In this document: positions 1 to 10,131 of the stretch, piece after piece
How the letters are laid out: every line of letters begins with the position of its first letter
How positions within the stretch are numbered: position 1 is the stretch's first letter
Source: JAXDBM01 sp964460245
GTDB lineage: Bacteria > Desulfobacterota > Syntrophia > Syntrophales > Fen-1087
Length of the DNA stretch: 61,520 bases
Direction of reading: 5' to 3'
Assembly (NCBI GenBank): GCA_964460245.1
Contig: CAYWTL010000003.1
Span: forward strand, 1-61,520
Program-made: the position numbers and the translations under genes
Notes under the pieces: generated by a model
The model's database searches: none
The model's input: the letters and a program-made list of their open reading frames with translations, nothing else
Told to the model about the DNA's origin: nothing

Positions 1-55
<55 letters not shown>

Positions 56-147
56 CCGAGGAAAACCTGAAAATGAAAGCAGCTTGAAAAGCAGCCGGAA
101 CGCTGGCCGGCCCGGCCTGCCGCTGCAAAATCCGAAATCGCAGTGGC

Positions 148-175
148 ATCTTAAACGATGTCCGCCCTTTGTCAA
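148..175 (-). promoter_or_regulatory. sigma-70-type promoter for tRNA-Gly
   Basis: On the minus strand TTGACA (170-175) is followed after 16 bases by TAAGAT (148-153). The -35 box overlaps the last codons of hisD. It lies about 95 bases upstream of the tRNA and no other minus-strand gene lies between. Sequence match only. Confidence 0.55.
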
Positions 176-1488
176 GGCTTTTTTCGCTTGACAGGCTTTT
201 TTCGCGACAGGCGGATCAGGATGGAACGCTCATGGCCGTTCAGGCCTTCCATATCGGCAAAGTGCGCGGCCTGCTTGCCGTATTTCGCCAGCGCCACCCG
301 GGAAAAGGAGATGATACCCGTTCTCTTGACGAAGTCGTACACGCCGAGCGGCGAAGCGAACCTTGCCGTTCCGGCGGTGGGCAGGATATGGTTGGGGCCG
401 GCCATGTAGTCCCCGATGGCCTCCGGCGTGTAGCCGCCCAGGAACACCGATCCTGCATGCCGGATCCGTTCCAGAAGCTGCACCGGCCGGTCGACAATCA
501 GTTCAAGGTGCTCCGGGGCGAAACGGTCGGCAATAACCGCGGCTTCGTCGAGGTCCCGGGTGACGACAACGGTCCCGAACGCGTCCAGAGCCCGAAGAGC
601 AATGGATTGCTTCGGCAGCAGGGCGGCCTGTTCCTGGACCTCGGCGATCACCTGCCGGGCCAGTTTTTCGTCGGGGGTCAGGAGGATCGCACTGGCCGTC
701 TCATCGTGCTCCGCCTGGGCAAGCAGGTCGGCGCCCACGAAGGCGGCGTCCGCCGTCCCGTCGGCGATGATCAGCACTTCGCTGGGACCGGCAATCATGT
801 CGATGGCCACCTCGCCGTGGACGATTTTTTTAGCCGCCGTCACATAGGCGTTTCCGGGGCCGACGATCTTGTCGACCCGCGGAACGGTTTCGGTGCCGTA
901 GGCGAGGGCCGCGATCGCCTGCGCGCCGCCGATCTTGAAAAAACGGGTCACCCCGCCCAGTTTCGCTGCGGCGGCAACCAGGGGGTTCAGGCGCCCCCTC
1001 TTTGCGGGGGACACGAGAATGATTTCCGCAACGCCGGCGATTTTCGCCGGGATGGCGGCCATCAGAACGGTCGACGGATACGCGGCGAGGCCGCCGGGGG
1101 CGTAAATGCCGACCCTGTCTAGCGGCAGCACACGCTGACCGAGCGTAATCCCTTCCTCGTCGCTGGAGATCCAGCCCTTCAGCTCCTGTTTCCGGTGGAA
1201 GGCCTCGATGCGGCCCGCCGCCAGCGAGAGGATTTTCACGTCCTTTCGAGGCGCCTCCGCAGCGGCCCGGCTCCACTCCTCGCCGGACACTTCGATGCCG
1301 CCGGCCGTCAACCCGGACTGGTCGAACTTTTCCGTGTAATCCAACAGGGCAGAATCTCCCCTGGCGGCCACATCGTTCACGATGGCCTTGACCGCGACCC
1401 CAATCGATTCCTCAGAATCCGCGCCACGCCGGGTGATCCGCCGGAACGTCTCCTCGAATGTCCATTCGCCGGTGAAAATGATGTTCAT
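172..1488 (-). CDS. hisD: histidinol dehydrogenase
   Basis: Zinc- and NAD-dependent enzyme that oxidises L-histidinol to L-histidine in two steps, the last step of histidine synthesis, in the cytoplasm. The 438-residue product has the usual family length. Visible family motifs are GPGNAYVTAAK (about residue 209), the zinc-ligand segment LAQAEHDE (about 258), APEHLEL and GPNHILPT. The start ATG at 1488 lies 3 bases after the murA stop codon, so it is the last gene of the rho-to-hisD run. hisG, which sits between murA and hisD in some relatives, is absent here. Confidence 0.96.
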   Translation of the reverse strand: MNIIFTGEWTFEETFRRITRRGADSEESIGVAVKAIVNDVAARGDSALLDYTEKFDQSGLTAGGIEVSGEEWSRAAAEAPRKDVKILSLAAGRIEAFHRKQELKGWISSDEEGITLGQRVLPLDRVGIYAPGGLAAYPSTVLMAAIPAKIAGVAEIILVSPAKRGRLNPLVAAAAKLGGVTRFFKIGGAQAIAALAYGTETVPRVDKIVGPGNAYVTAAKKIVHGEVAIDMIAGPSEVLIIADGTADAAFVGADLLAQAEHDETASAILLTPDEKLARQVIAEVQEQAALLPKQSIALRALDAFGTVVVTRDLDEAAVIADRFAPEHLELIVDRPVQLLERIRHAGSVFLGGYTPEAIGDYMAGPNHILPTAGTARFASPLGVYDFVKRTGIISFSRVALAKYGKQAAHFADMEGLNGHERSILIRLSRKKPVKRKKP

Positions 1489-1491
1489 CGC

Positions 1492-2742
1492 TTATGCGCG
1501 GACCCTTTCGATATGCGCCCCAAGGGCGGACAGTTTCTTTTCGATGGCCTGATAGCCCCGGTCGATATGATACACCCGCGACAGTTCCGTCCGTCCTTTC
1601 GCCGCCAGCCCCGCCAGGATAAGAGATGCCGATGCACGCAGGTCCGTCGCCATGACCGGTGCACCCCGAAGTTCGGGAACCCCTTTCACGATGGCGCTTC
1701 GGCCCTGGATGACGATATCGGCCCCCATCCGCATCAGCTCGCTGACATGCATGAAGCGATTTTCAAAAACCGTTTCCGTGATCACGCTAAGTCCGTTGCC
1801 CAGGACCATGAGCGCCATCATCTGGGCCTGCAGGTCCGTGGCAAAGCCCGGATAAGGCTGTGTCTTGACGTCGGCGCTTCGAATGGTTTCACCGCCGGCG
1901 GCGCGAAGTCCTCCATCGATGGGCGTAATCTCCATGCCTGAATCCCTGAGCTTGTGGATGAGGGCTTCCATGTGCTGGGGGTTGCATCCCAGCAGCCGCA
2001 CGTCCCCGCCCGTCATGCCCGCGGCGATCATGAATGTTCCCGCCTCGATCCGATCCGGAATGATCGCGGCTTCGACCGGGTGGAGCCGTTCGACGCCGTC
2101 GATGGTGATCACGTCCGTTCCCGCCCCGGCGATCTTGGCCCCCATGCCGTTGAGCACATCGGCAAGGTTCGAGACTTCCGGCTCCTGAGCCGCGTTTCTC
2201 AGGACCGTCGTCCCTTTGGCCAAACAGGCCGCCATCATGATATTTTCCGTTCCGGTGACTGTGGAAATGTCAAAGTAGATGTTCGCGCCTCTCAATTGCC
2301 TGGCGCGGGCTTCGATGTAGCCATCCCTCAGCTCCACCTCCGCCCCCATGTCCTGAAGAGATTTGATGTGAAGGTTCACCGGCCGGGCGCCGATCGCACA
2401 GCCTCCGGGAAGCGAGACGCGGGCGACGCCCATCCTGGCGACGAGCGGTCCGAGCACCAGGATGGAGGCCCGCATGGTTTTCACGAGTTCGTAGGATGCC
2501 TCGGTGTGGGTGACGCGGGAGGCATTCACCCGTAGGGTCTCCTCGCCGGAAATGTCCACACCGAAACTGTCGAGAAGTTTTTTTACCGTCCGGATGTCCA
2601 TGAGGTCCGGAATGTTGTGATAGGTGCACCAGCCGTCCGTCAACAGGGAAGAGCACAGGATCGGAAGGGCGGCATTTTTCGCGCCGCTGATCCGGACTTC
2701 TCCGCATAGCCTTCGACCGCCCCAAATGATGATCTTATCCAT
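1492..2742 (-). CDS. murA: UDP-N-acetylglucosamine 1-carboxyvinyltransferase
   Basis: MurA transfers enolpyruvate from phosphoenolpyruvate to UDP-GlcNAc, the committed step of peptidoglycan synthesis. The 416-residue product starts MDKIIIWGG and carries the catalytic loop LPGGCAIGARPVN, in which the cysteine is the phosphomycin target. I chose the ATG at 2742 rather than an upstream in-frame ATG at 2817 because MDKI is the family N-terminus and the longer form would run deep into prmC. The chosen start overlaps the end of prmC by 8 bases, suggesting coupled translation. Confidence 0.96.
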   Translation of the reverse strand: MDKIIIWGGRRLCGEVRISGAKNAALPILCSSLLTDGWCTYHNIPDLMDIRTVKKLLDSFGVDISGEETLRVNASRVTHTEASYELVKTMRASILVLGPLVARMGVARVSLPGGCAIGARPVNLHIKSLQDMGAEVELRDGYIEARARQLRGANIYFDISTVTGTENIMMAACLAKGTTVLRNAAQEPEVSNLADVLNGMGAKIAGAGTDVITIDGVERLHPVEAAIIPDRIEAGTFMIAAGMTGGDVRLLGCNPQHMEALIHKLRDSGMEITPIDGGLRAAGGETIRSADVKTQPYPGFATDLQAQMMALMVLGNGLSVITETVFENRFMHVSELMRMGADIVIQGRSAIVKGVPELRGAPVMATDLRASASLILAGLAAKGRTELSRVYHIDRGYQAIEKKLSALGAHIERVRA

Positions 2743-3601
2743 GGGATCGTTGCTTCTTTCTGGCAGCAGCCACGCGGTTCCGGCCGGCATAGTCTCGGCG
2801 GAAGCGGATCGCTTCAAAACCGCCGGCTTGACGGAAAAGCGTTTCGGTTGCTTCTTTCTGTCCGGACCCGATCTCCAGCATGAGCCACCCCCCGCTCTTC
2901 AGGTAGCCGTCGCTTTTAAAAATAATTTCCCGGTGAAAGTCCATGCCGTCCGGACCGGCCCTGAGGGCGCACGAAGGTTCGTACCACTTTACGTCCGCCG
3001 GCAGGTCCTCGTACTCCGCTTCGGAAATATAGGGCGGATTGGAAACGATCATATCAAATTTTCCGGACAGAGGCGCAAATAAATTTCCCGCCAGAAATGC
3101 CATACGATTTTCAACGCCGGCGCGCCGGGCGTTGCGAACGGCGACAGCGACGGCTTCCGCGGAGATGTCCGTGGCGAAGACCCGGGCATTTTTCAATTCC
3201 GCCGCCAGCGTCACGCCGATCGCGCCGCTGCCCGTTCCCAGATCGAGAATTCGTGTATGGCCGGAATCGACTGTGTCCAGGACCTTCAGGCACTCCTCGA
3301 CCAGTATTTCCGTTTCGGGCCTCGGGATCAGGACCCGGCGATTCACCTCGAAGACGGCCGACCAGAATTCTTTCCGGCCGATGATGTAGGCGATCGGCTC
3401 GCCCTGACGTCGCCGTGAAACAACCTGAAGGAAGCGCTGAACTTCCGTTTCCGGAAGGCACGTGTCCGCGTTCGTGTACAGGTGCAGGCGGTCTCTCCCC
3501 AGGCAATGGGCCAGCAGGACTTCCGCATCCAGCCGGGGCGTCCGGCAACCCGCCGTTTCGAGATCCCGAACGGCCCGTTTGATCAATTCCCGGATTTTCA
3601 T
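2735..3601 (-). CDS. prmC: peptide chain release factor N5-glutamine methyltransferase
   Basis: PrmC (HemK) methylates the glutamine of the GGQ motif of release factors 1 and 2 using S-adenosylmethionine. The 288-residue protein has a helical N-terminal domain (about 1-80), the SAM-binding segment ILDLGTGSGAIGVTLA (about 118) and the active-site motif NPPYISEAEY (about 186). It lies 12 bases downstream of prfA, which encodes its substrate RF1, the common bacterial arrangement. Confidence 0.96.
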   Translation of the reverse strand: MKIRELIKRAVRDLETAGCRTPRLDAEVLLAHCLGRDRLHLYTNADTCLPETEVQRFLQVVSRRRQGEPIAYIIGRKEFWSAVFEVNRRVLIPRPETEILVEECLKVLDTVDSGHTRILDLGTGSGAIGVTLAAELKNARVFATDISAEAVAVAVRNARRAGVENRMAFLAGNLFAPLSGKFDMIVSNPPYISEAEYEDLPADVKWYEPSCALRAGPDGMDFHREIIFKSDGYLKSGGWLMLEIGSGQKEATETLFRQAGGFEAIRFRRDYAGRNRVAAARKKQRSHG

Positions 3602-3613
3602 GCCGGTGTTCCT

Positions 3614-4681
<1,068 letters not shown>

Positions 4682-4920
4682 GGCGGCTCACGGAATCCAT
4701 CGGATGGACCAAATATCCGGCTGTGCTGTGAATGAAACGATCGGGGTGCATCGAATGGCGCAGTCGCCCTCCCCACCCGCAACCGGGAATGGGCGCCACG
4801 GAACATGCCTAAAGATGGGGGTTCGGTAGGGAAAGGGGCATGGAACAGGGAAAGAGCAACTTGGTTTTCTCCATAGCGGTATTTGCGGCCGGTCCGGAGT
4901 CTGAAAGCCGTGCGTCGCGT

Positions 4921-5139
4921 TCAGGCTCCGGTCTTCTTGTCCTTGCCGGCGTATTTTTTCTTGAAACGTTCCACGCGGCCGGCGGTGTCGATGATCTTCT
5001 GCTTCCCCGTCATGAAGGGATGGCACTGGGAGCAGATCTCCACTTTGATGTCCTTCTTCGTGGAGCGGGTTTCAATCACATTTCCGCATACGCAGGTGAT
5101 GGTGGTTGCCTCATATTCGGGATGAATGCCTTTTTTCAC
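4921..5139 (-). CDS. rpmE: 50S ribosomal protein L31, zinc-binding type
   Basis: Large-subunit ribosomal protein. The 72 residues have the L31 signature, with CVCGN and CSQCHPF supplying a four-cysteine zinc site, so this is the zinc-containing paralogue type rather than the zinc-free (ykgM-like) form. It lies between rho and prfA, a frequent order. The 239 bases that follow before prfA show no gene I can support. Confidence 0.96.
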   Translation of the reverse strand: MKKGIHPEYEATTITCVCGNVIETRSTKKDIKVEICSQCHPFMTGKQKIIDTAGRVERFKKKYAGKDKKTGA

Positions 5140-5250
5140 GGTCTGTCTGCCCTCCTGAAATCCTTGAATCTTGCGATCGCGATGATCTGTATCATCGGAA
5201 TTAACTTCATATTATATCGTCATTTGAATAGAATATTCAAGAAAAATTAT

Positions 5251-6498
5251 TTACTGGTTCATGGAGTCCAGAAATATCTGGTTTGTTTCCGTTTTTCTGA
5301 TTTTGTCGATGATGAACTCCATGGCGTCCACCGGGTTCATTTCCTGGAGAAGCCTGCGCAGGATCCAGATCCGGTTCAGATTGTTCTTGGGGATCAGCAG
5401 TTCCTCCTTTCTGGTTCCGGACCGGGTCAGGTCGAAAGCGGGGAATACACGGCGGTCGGCAATGCGGCGGTCCAGATGCAGCTCCATATTGCCGGTTCCC
5501 TTGAATTCCTCGAAAATGACTTCATCCATTCGGCTTCCGGTGTCGATCAGCGCCGTGGAAATGATCGTCAGACTGCCGCCGTTTTCGATGTTCCGGGCGG
5601 CGCCGAAAAATCGCTTCGGCTTGTGCAGGGCATTGGAATCCACGCCACCGGACAGGACCTTGCCGCTGGGGGGGACGACGGTATTGTATGCCCGGGCCAG
5701 CCGGGTGATGCTGTCCAGGAGGATAACCACGTCCTTCCGGTGCTCCACCAGGCGTTTCGCCTTTTCAATGACCATCTCGGCGACCTGGACGTGGCGCGTT
5801 GCCGGTTCGTCGAAGGTGGAGGACACGACTTCCCCCTTTACGCTCCGTTGCATGTCCGTCACTTCCTCGGGGCGTTCGTCGATCAGAAGCACCATGAGCG
5901 TGACTTCCGGGTGATTGCGCGTGATGCTGTGGGCGATGTCCTGGAGCAGAACCGTTTTACCGGCCCGGGGCGGCGACACGATCAATCCACGCTGCCCTTT
6001 TCCGATCGGGGTGAAGAGGTCCATCACCCGGGTCGACAGGTTTTCCGGATCGCTTTCGAGGTTCAGCTTCCGGTCGGGGTAGAGGGGGGTGAGGTTGTCA
6101 AAGAGAATCTTGTCCCGGGATACGTCCGGAGGCTCAAAGTTGACTGAGTCGACTTTCAGGAGGGCGAAGTACTTCTCGCCCTCCTTTGGGGGCCTGACTT
6201 CACCGGAGACCGTGTCGCCTGTTCTGAGGCTGAACCGCCGGATCTGCGAGGGTGAAATATAGATGTCATCAGGGCTGGGCAGATAGTTGTAATCCACGGC
6301 GCGAAGGAAGCCGAAACCGTCAGGCAGAATTTCCAGGACGCCGGATCCCGATATCACCCCGTTTTTTTCCGCCTGGGCCTGCAGGATGGCAAAAATCAGT
6401 TCCTGTCTTCTCATGCCGCCTGCGCCCGGAACGTTCAGGTCTTTTGTCAGGTTGGCCAGTTCGCTGATGGGCAGTCTCTTGATGTCTTCAATGTTCAT
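5251..6498 (-). CDS. rho: transcription termination factor Rho
   Basis: Hexameric RNA helicase that terminates transcription. The 415-residue product has the N-terminal helical domain, the cold-shock-like RNA-binding fold around SGVLEILPDGFGFLR (about 52-66), the Walker A segment SPPRAGKT (about 174), a Walker B region VVILLDSITRL, and the R-loop and C-terminal residues of the family. Length matches the family (about 415-420). It is the first gene of the rho-rpmE-prfA-prmC-murA-hisD run; 257 bases without a supported gene precede it and presumably hold its promoter. Confidence 0.97.
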   Translation of the reverse strand: MNIEDIKRLPISELANLTKDLNVPGAGGMRRQELIFAILQAQAEKNGVISGSGVLEILPDGFGFLRAVDYNYLPSPDDIYISPSQIRRFSLRTGDTVSGEVRPPKEGEKYFALLKVDSVNFEPPDVSRDKILFDNLTPLYPDRKLNLESDPENLSTRVMDLFTPIGKGQRGLIVSPPRAGKTVLLQDIAHSITRNHPEVTLMVLLIDERPEEVTDMQRSVKGEVVSSTFDEPATRHVQVAEMVIEKAKRLVEHRKDVVILLDSITRLARAYNTVVPPSGKVLSGGVDSNALHKPKRFFGAARNIENGGSLTIISTALIDTGSRMDEVIFEEFKGTGNMELHLDRRIADRRVFPAFDLTRSGTRKEELLIPKNNLNRIWILRRLLQEMNPVDAMEFIIDKIRKTETNQIFLDSMNQ

Positions 6499-6755
6499 GG
6501 AATGAGTCCTTGTGGGATAATCGTGATCTCGCGGCCGGTTGTGATGAAATCGCCGGATCCGCGTGCAAATCTGATTTGACTTTAGTCTGGATTTCTCATT
6601 GGAGAGAATGGCGATTTTCTATCGCTATGACCGATATGGAAAATAGCGGATTTATCGGGTTGCTCGTTCGGGTTTTTGAAGCATTCCAAATCAGGAAGGA
6701 CTTGAATGACGCCTTTCAAACACGGCTGTCCTTTTATTATAGACCATTCCGTCTG

Positions 6756-7592
6756 TCAAGCACTTTTTACAGTGCACGTGGCCGGCTGATTGCCGCGCAG
6801 CATGATGAAGCTGAGGTGCCGGCCGGTTTGGCCCCTGTCCCGTCGATGTGAAAAGAAGAGGTCCTGTCGGCAGGATGTGCAAAGATCGGAGGAAAGGATG
6901 TTTTCCGCCCGGATGCCCCGGTCCAGGAGCTGGATTTTGTTCGCCAGCGGCAGATCCAGCATCCAGCGCTTCCGGTCCGGCATCCGGTCCAAGAAAGAGG
7001 CGCTTTGCGGGTGGCCGGCCAGTGCTTCGAAAACAGGTGAATCGACCTCATAGCAGCAGGGATTAATCGCCGGTCCGATCAGGGCAAGGATGTCTCGAGG
7101 GCTGGATGCGAACCGGTGGACGAATACATCAACGGTCTGTTCGGCTATCCTCAAGGCGGTGCCTTTCCAGCCGGCATGAACGGCTCCGATGACTTGCCGG
7201 ATCGGATCCGCCAGAAGGATCGGAACGCAGTCCGCCGTCTTGATGCACAGGGCGATGGCCGGACGATCGGTCACCACCGCGTCGATCTGCGGCGGCTCTT
7301 TGTCTCCTGAGGGAACCGGTTCCCGGTCGAGGATCCAGATGCCGTCCCCGTGAACCTGACGAATCGGCAGAAAAGTGCAGGGCGGAAAACCGAACGCGGA
7401 GGCGATCCGTTCGAAATTCTGTCGCACGCTGTCCGCATCGTCCCCTTCCCGGTCGCTGACGTTCAGGCTTGAAAACAACCCCTCGCTGACGCCGCCCCGC
7501 CGGGTGCAGAAAGCATGAATGAGAAAGTCGAAAGGTTCCAGAGAAGGGGCCTTCAGGTATTTCAGGGGACCTTTCCTGGTCATCCGGAGCAT
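6756..7592 (-). CDS. pgeF: multicopper-oxidase-like purine nucleoside phosphorylase (YfiH/PgeF family)
   Basis: Member of the YfiH/LACC1 family, described as purine nucleoside phosphorylases/adenosine deaminases and, in E. coli, as a peptidoglycan editing factor. Of 278 residues, the metal-site motifs are visible: QVHGD (about 82), TADCVPILLAD (about 122) and GAVHAGWKGT (about 139), followed by GPAINPCCYEV. The chosen ATG has GAGG seven bases upstream; a second ATG nine bases on forms an ATGA overlap with the rluD stop. It follows rluD, as yfiH does in E. coli. Confidence 0.93.
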   Translation of the reverse strand: MLRMTRKGPLKYLKAPSLEPFDFLIHAFCTRRGGVSEGLFSSLNVSDREGDDADSVRQNFERIASAFGFPPCTFLPIRQVHGDGIWILDREPVPSGDKEPPQIDAVVTDRPAIALCIKTADCVPILLADPIRQVIGAVHAGWKGTALRIAEQTVDVFVHRFASSPRDILALIGPAINPCCYEVDSPVFEALAGHPQSASFLDRMPDRKRWMLDLPLANKIQLLDRGIRAENILSSDLCTSCRQDLFFSHRRDRGQTGRHLSFIMLRGNQPATCTVKSA

Positions 7593-8542
7593 CGCAGTGC
7601 CTCACAAAGACCGGCCATGTCCGCCGGCAGGGGAGATGTGAACGTCAGGGCATCTCCCCGAATGGGATGCGTGAAGCAAAGACGGATCGCGTGAAGCGCC
7701 TGCCGCTTCATGCCCTGCAAGGCCGCCCGCACGATCGGGTTTTCGACGGAGCGGGTTTTTTTTGCCCCGCCGTAAACGATGTCTCCCACGACCGGATGGC
7801 CCAGGGCATTCATGTGAACCCGGATCTGGTGTGTGCGTCCCGTCTCGATGTCCAGTTCGAGAAGCGTGGCCGCCTCGTATCGTTCGCAAACCCGCCAGTG
7901 CGTGACGGCCTCCTTGCCGCGCCGGCTTCGCGTGGACATCTTCTTCCGGTCCACCGGGTGCCTCCCCACGGGCAATTCGACGCTACCCCCGTCCTCCGTC
8001 GGATTTCCGTGCACCAGGGCCTGATAGGTTTTTCGGACCCCGCGGCTTTTGAATTGGTCCGTCAAGTTCTGGTGGGCTCTGTCCGATTTGGCGACGACCA
8101 GCAGGCCGGACGTGTCCTTGTCGAGGCGATGGACAATCCCGGGCCGCAGAACGCCCCCGATGCCGGAAAGATCGCGACAGTGAAAAAGGACCGCATTGAC
8201 AAGCGTGTCCCGGGGATGACCTGCCGCCGGGTGGACAACCATTCCCGCCGGCTTGTCGATCACCAGGATGGATTCATCTTCGTAAACGACGTTCAGGGGG
8301 ATTTCCTGCGGCTGCACGTCATGTACCGTCGCCTCCGGCGTTTCGATGCAAATGGTCTCGCCGGCTTTCAGCCGGCGGCTTGCCCTGGCCGGATGCATGC
8401 CGACACGGACGTGGCCGCCGTCGATGAGCCTGCGGATCTGCGCCCGGGAAAATGCGGTGCCGCGCCGCGTCAGGAAAAGATCCAGCCGCAGACCGCTTTC
8501 ATCCTCGCCGGCGACATATTTGCGTTGTTGCGGCACGTTCAT
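7580..8542 (-). CDS. rluD: 23S rRNA pseudouridine synthase, RluD type
   Basis: Converts uridines of helix 69 of 23S rRNA to pseudouridine. The product has an N-terminal S4 RNA-binding domain (about residues 10-70) and a RluA-family catalytic domain whose active-site segment is HRLDKDTSGLLVVAK, the aspartate being the catalytic residue. I chose the ATG at 8542 because it forms an ATGA overlap with the selA stop codon; an upstream TTG would add six residues. The 3' end overlaps pgeF by 13 bases. Confidence 0.94.
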   Translation of the reverse strand: MNVPQQRKYVAGEDESGLRLDLFLTRRGTAFSRAQIRRLIDGGHVRVGMHPARASRRLKAGETICIETPEATVHDVQPQEIPLNVVYEDESILVIDKPAGMVVHPAAGHPRDTLVNAVLFHCRDLSGIGGVLRPGIVHRLDKDTSGLLVVAKSDRAHQNLTDQFKSRGVRKTYQALVHGNPTEDGGSVELPVGRHPVDRKKMSTRSRRGKEAVTHWRVCERYEAATLLELDIETGRTHQIRVHMNALGHPVVGDIVYGGAKKTRSVENPIVRAALQGMKRQALHAIRLCFTHPIRGDALTFTSPLPADMAGLCEALRCSG

Positions 8543-9954
8543 GACGACCGGAGTGTGCAAAAGCCCTGCTGGATCAATCCGAACTCCTCCCGCGTGATGG
8601 TCCTCAGGTCGAGAATCAGCTCGTCATCGGCGATCCTGGCGACAATCGGAACCGCCAGGCGCCGAAGGCGTGATTCGAGCCTGCTGGCCGTCATGGCATC
8701 GGAACGGACACTGATCAGGACCGTCGGAATTTCCTGGGTCGGCAGCGATCCGCCACCCGCCAGTGAAACTCCCTGCCGCAGGCGGAACGTAAATCCCTTC
8801 AGGTCCAACCGCCGCAGGCGGGCCTGCAGGGTCTTGGCCCTTATGGAAATGTCCCGGAGCGGAGCCGTCAGGGATTTCAGGGTCCGGATATCGGAAAACG
8901 CCTGCTCCGGGTTCAGATAGCGGATCAGGGTGGCTTCGAGGGCCGCAAGCGTCAGTTTGTCGATCCGAAGGGCGCGGTTCAGGGGATTTTTCTTGATTCG
9001 CTCCAGGATGTCCCGTTTCCCGAGGATGAGTCCCGCCTGTGGACCGCCCAGAAGCTTGTCTCCGCTGAAGGTGACGACATCGACGCCGGTCCGCAGCGCG
9101 TCGCCGACCGTCGGTTCACGGTCCAGGCCGTGCCGGTCGAGTCCTAACAGACAGCCGCTGCCCAGATCGTCCATGACCGGCACACGATATTTCTTTCCCA
9201 GCGCAACCAGTGCCGGCAAAGCGATGTCTTCTGTGAAGCCGATGATCCGGTAGTTGCTGGTGTGAACCTTGAGGATCAGGCCCGTCTTGTCCGAAAGGGC
9301 CTGCTCGTAATCTTTCAGATGCGTCCGGTTGGTTGTTCCCACTTCCCGCAGAAAGGCGCCGCTTTTCTCCATAACCTCCGGAATGCGGAACTCGCCGCCG
9401 ATTTCAATGAGCTCCCCCCGGGAAACGACGGCCTCCCTTCCGTCCGCCAGGGTGTTGATGACCAGCAGGACGGCCGCCGCGTTGTTGTTTACGACCAGGG
9501 CGTCTTCCGCGCCGGTCAGGCTGCGGAGAAGGTCCTGCACGTGATCGTAGCGGAGTCCGCGCTGGCCCTTTTCGAGGTCGAACTCCAGGTTGGAGTAGCC
9601 TTTGCCGATCTCGACGATCCTTTCCAGCGCTTCCGGACACAGCGGCGCCCGTCCGAGATTGGTGTGCAGGATAATTCCCGTGGCATTGATCACCCGGACC
9701 AGCCGGTACCGGGTCAGCGACTCCACTCTGCGAAGAACTTCATCCGCAACCCCCTCTGGCGAAGGCAGGCTCTTTTCGTTCGGTTTGCCGCCCGACGTGA
9801 GCAGGCGGTTTCGATGATTGTCCACGACCGTCCGGCATTCCGATTTCAGAATGTCCTTTGGAATTCCGAACGGGACATCCCGCTTCTCCAGGATTGCCAG
9901 TACTTCATCGATCTTGGGGAGATGTTTCAGCAGGTTCTTTGTGTCGTCGTCCAT
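8539..9954 (-). CDS. selA: L-seryl-tRNA(Sec) selenium transferase (selenocysteine synthase)
   Basis: SelA is a PLP enzyme that converts seryl-tRNA(Sec) to selenocysteinyl-tRNA(Sec) with selenophosphate. The 471-residue product is full length and shows the N-terminal tRNA-recognition helices, INATGIILHTNLGRAPL (about 90), and the PLP-lysine motif FSGDKLLGGPQAG (about 296). Its presence means this organism should read some UGA codons as selenocysteine; the glutaredoxin-like gene at 22947-23162 is such a candidate. selB, selC and selD are not in the window. It heads the selA-rluD-pgeF operon. Confidence 0.97.
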   Translation of the reverse strand: MDDDTKNLLKHLPKIDEVLAILEKRDVPFGIPKDILKSECRTVVDNHRNRLLTSGGKPNEKSLPSPEGVADEVLRRVESLTRYRLVRVINATGIILHTNLGRAPLCPEALERIVEIGKGYSNLEFDLEKGQRGLRYDHVQDLLRSLTGAEDALVVNNNAAAVLLVINTLADGREAVVSRGELIEIGGEFRIPEVMEKSGAFLREVGTTNRTHLKDYEQALSDKTGLILKVHTSNYRIIGFTEDIALPALVALGKKYRVPVMDDLGSGCLLGLDRHGLDREPTVGDALRTGVDVVTFSGDKLLGGPQAGLILGKRDILERIKKNPLNRALRIDKLTLAALEATLIRYLNPEQAFSDIRTLKSLTAPLRDISIRAKTLQARLRRLDLKGFTFRLRQGVSLAGGGSLPTQEIPTVLISVRSDAMTASRLESRLRRLAVPIVARIADDELILDLRTITREEFGLIQQGFCTLRSS

Positions 9955-10131
9955 GCGCCATGCCGGATTCGCCGTGAAAAGGCGATTTTTTCAATCGGAA
10001 ATCCCGATCTTAATGCCTCAGGGGATGACTTGTGTCAAGCGGTTATTCCTGGAGGAGCGGTCGCTCCCTTTCGCCGGAAGTCTTGAAATAAAACCAAGCA
10101 TGAAGTAAACCGTCGTTGAGGCGGAATTTTC

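Noticed and set aside
169..1122. Long open frame opposite hisD
   Set aside because: It is antisense to a clear full-length HisD, has no family-like sequence or ribosome site, and reflects GC-rich codon structure.
4682..4920. Frame of 112 codons across the rpmE-prfA gap
   Set aside because: No ribosome site or domain; its first part lies inside rpmE in another frame.
7667..8920. 417-codon frame on the plus strand opposite rluD/selA
   Set aside because: Both real genes on the minus strand are well supported; the antisense product has no recognisable domain.
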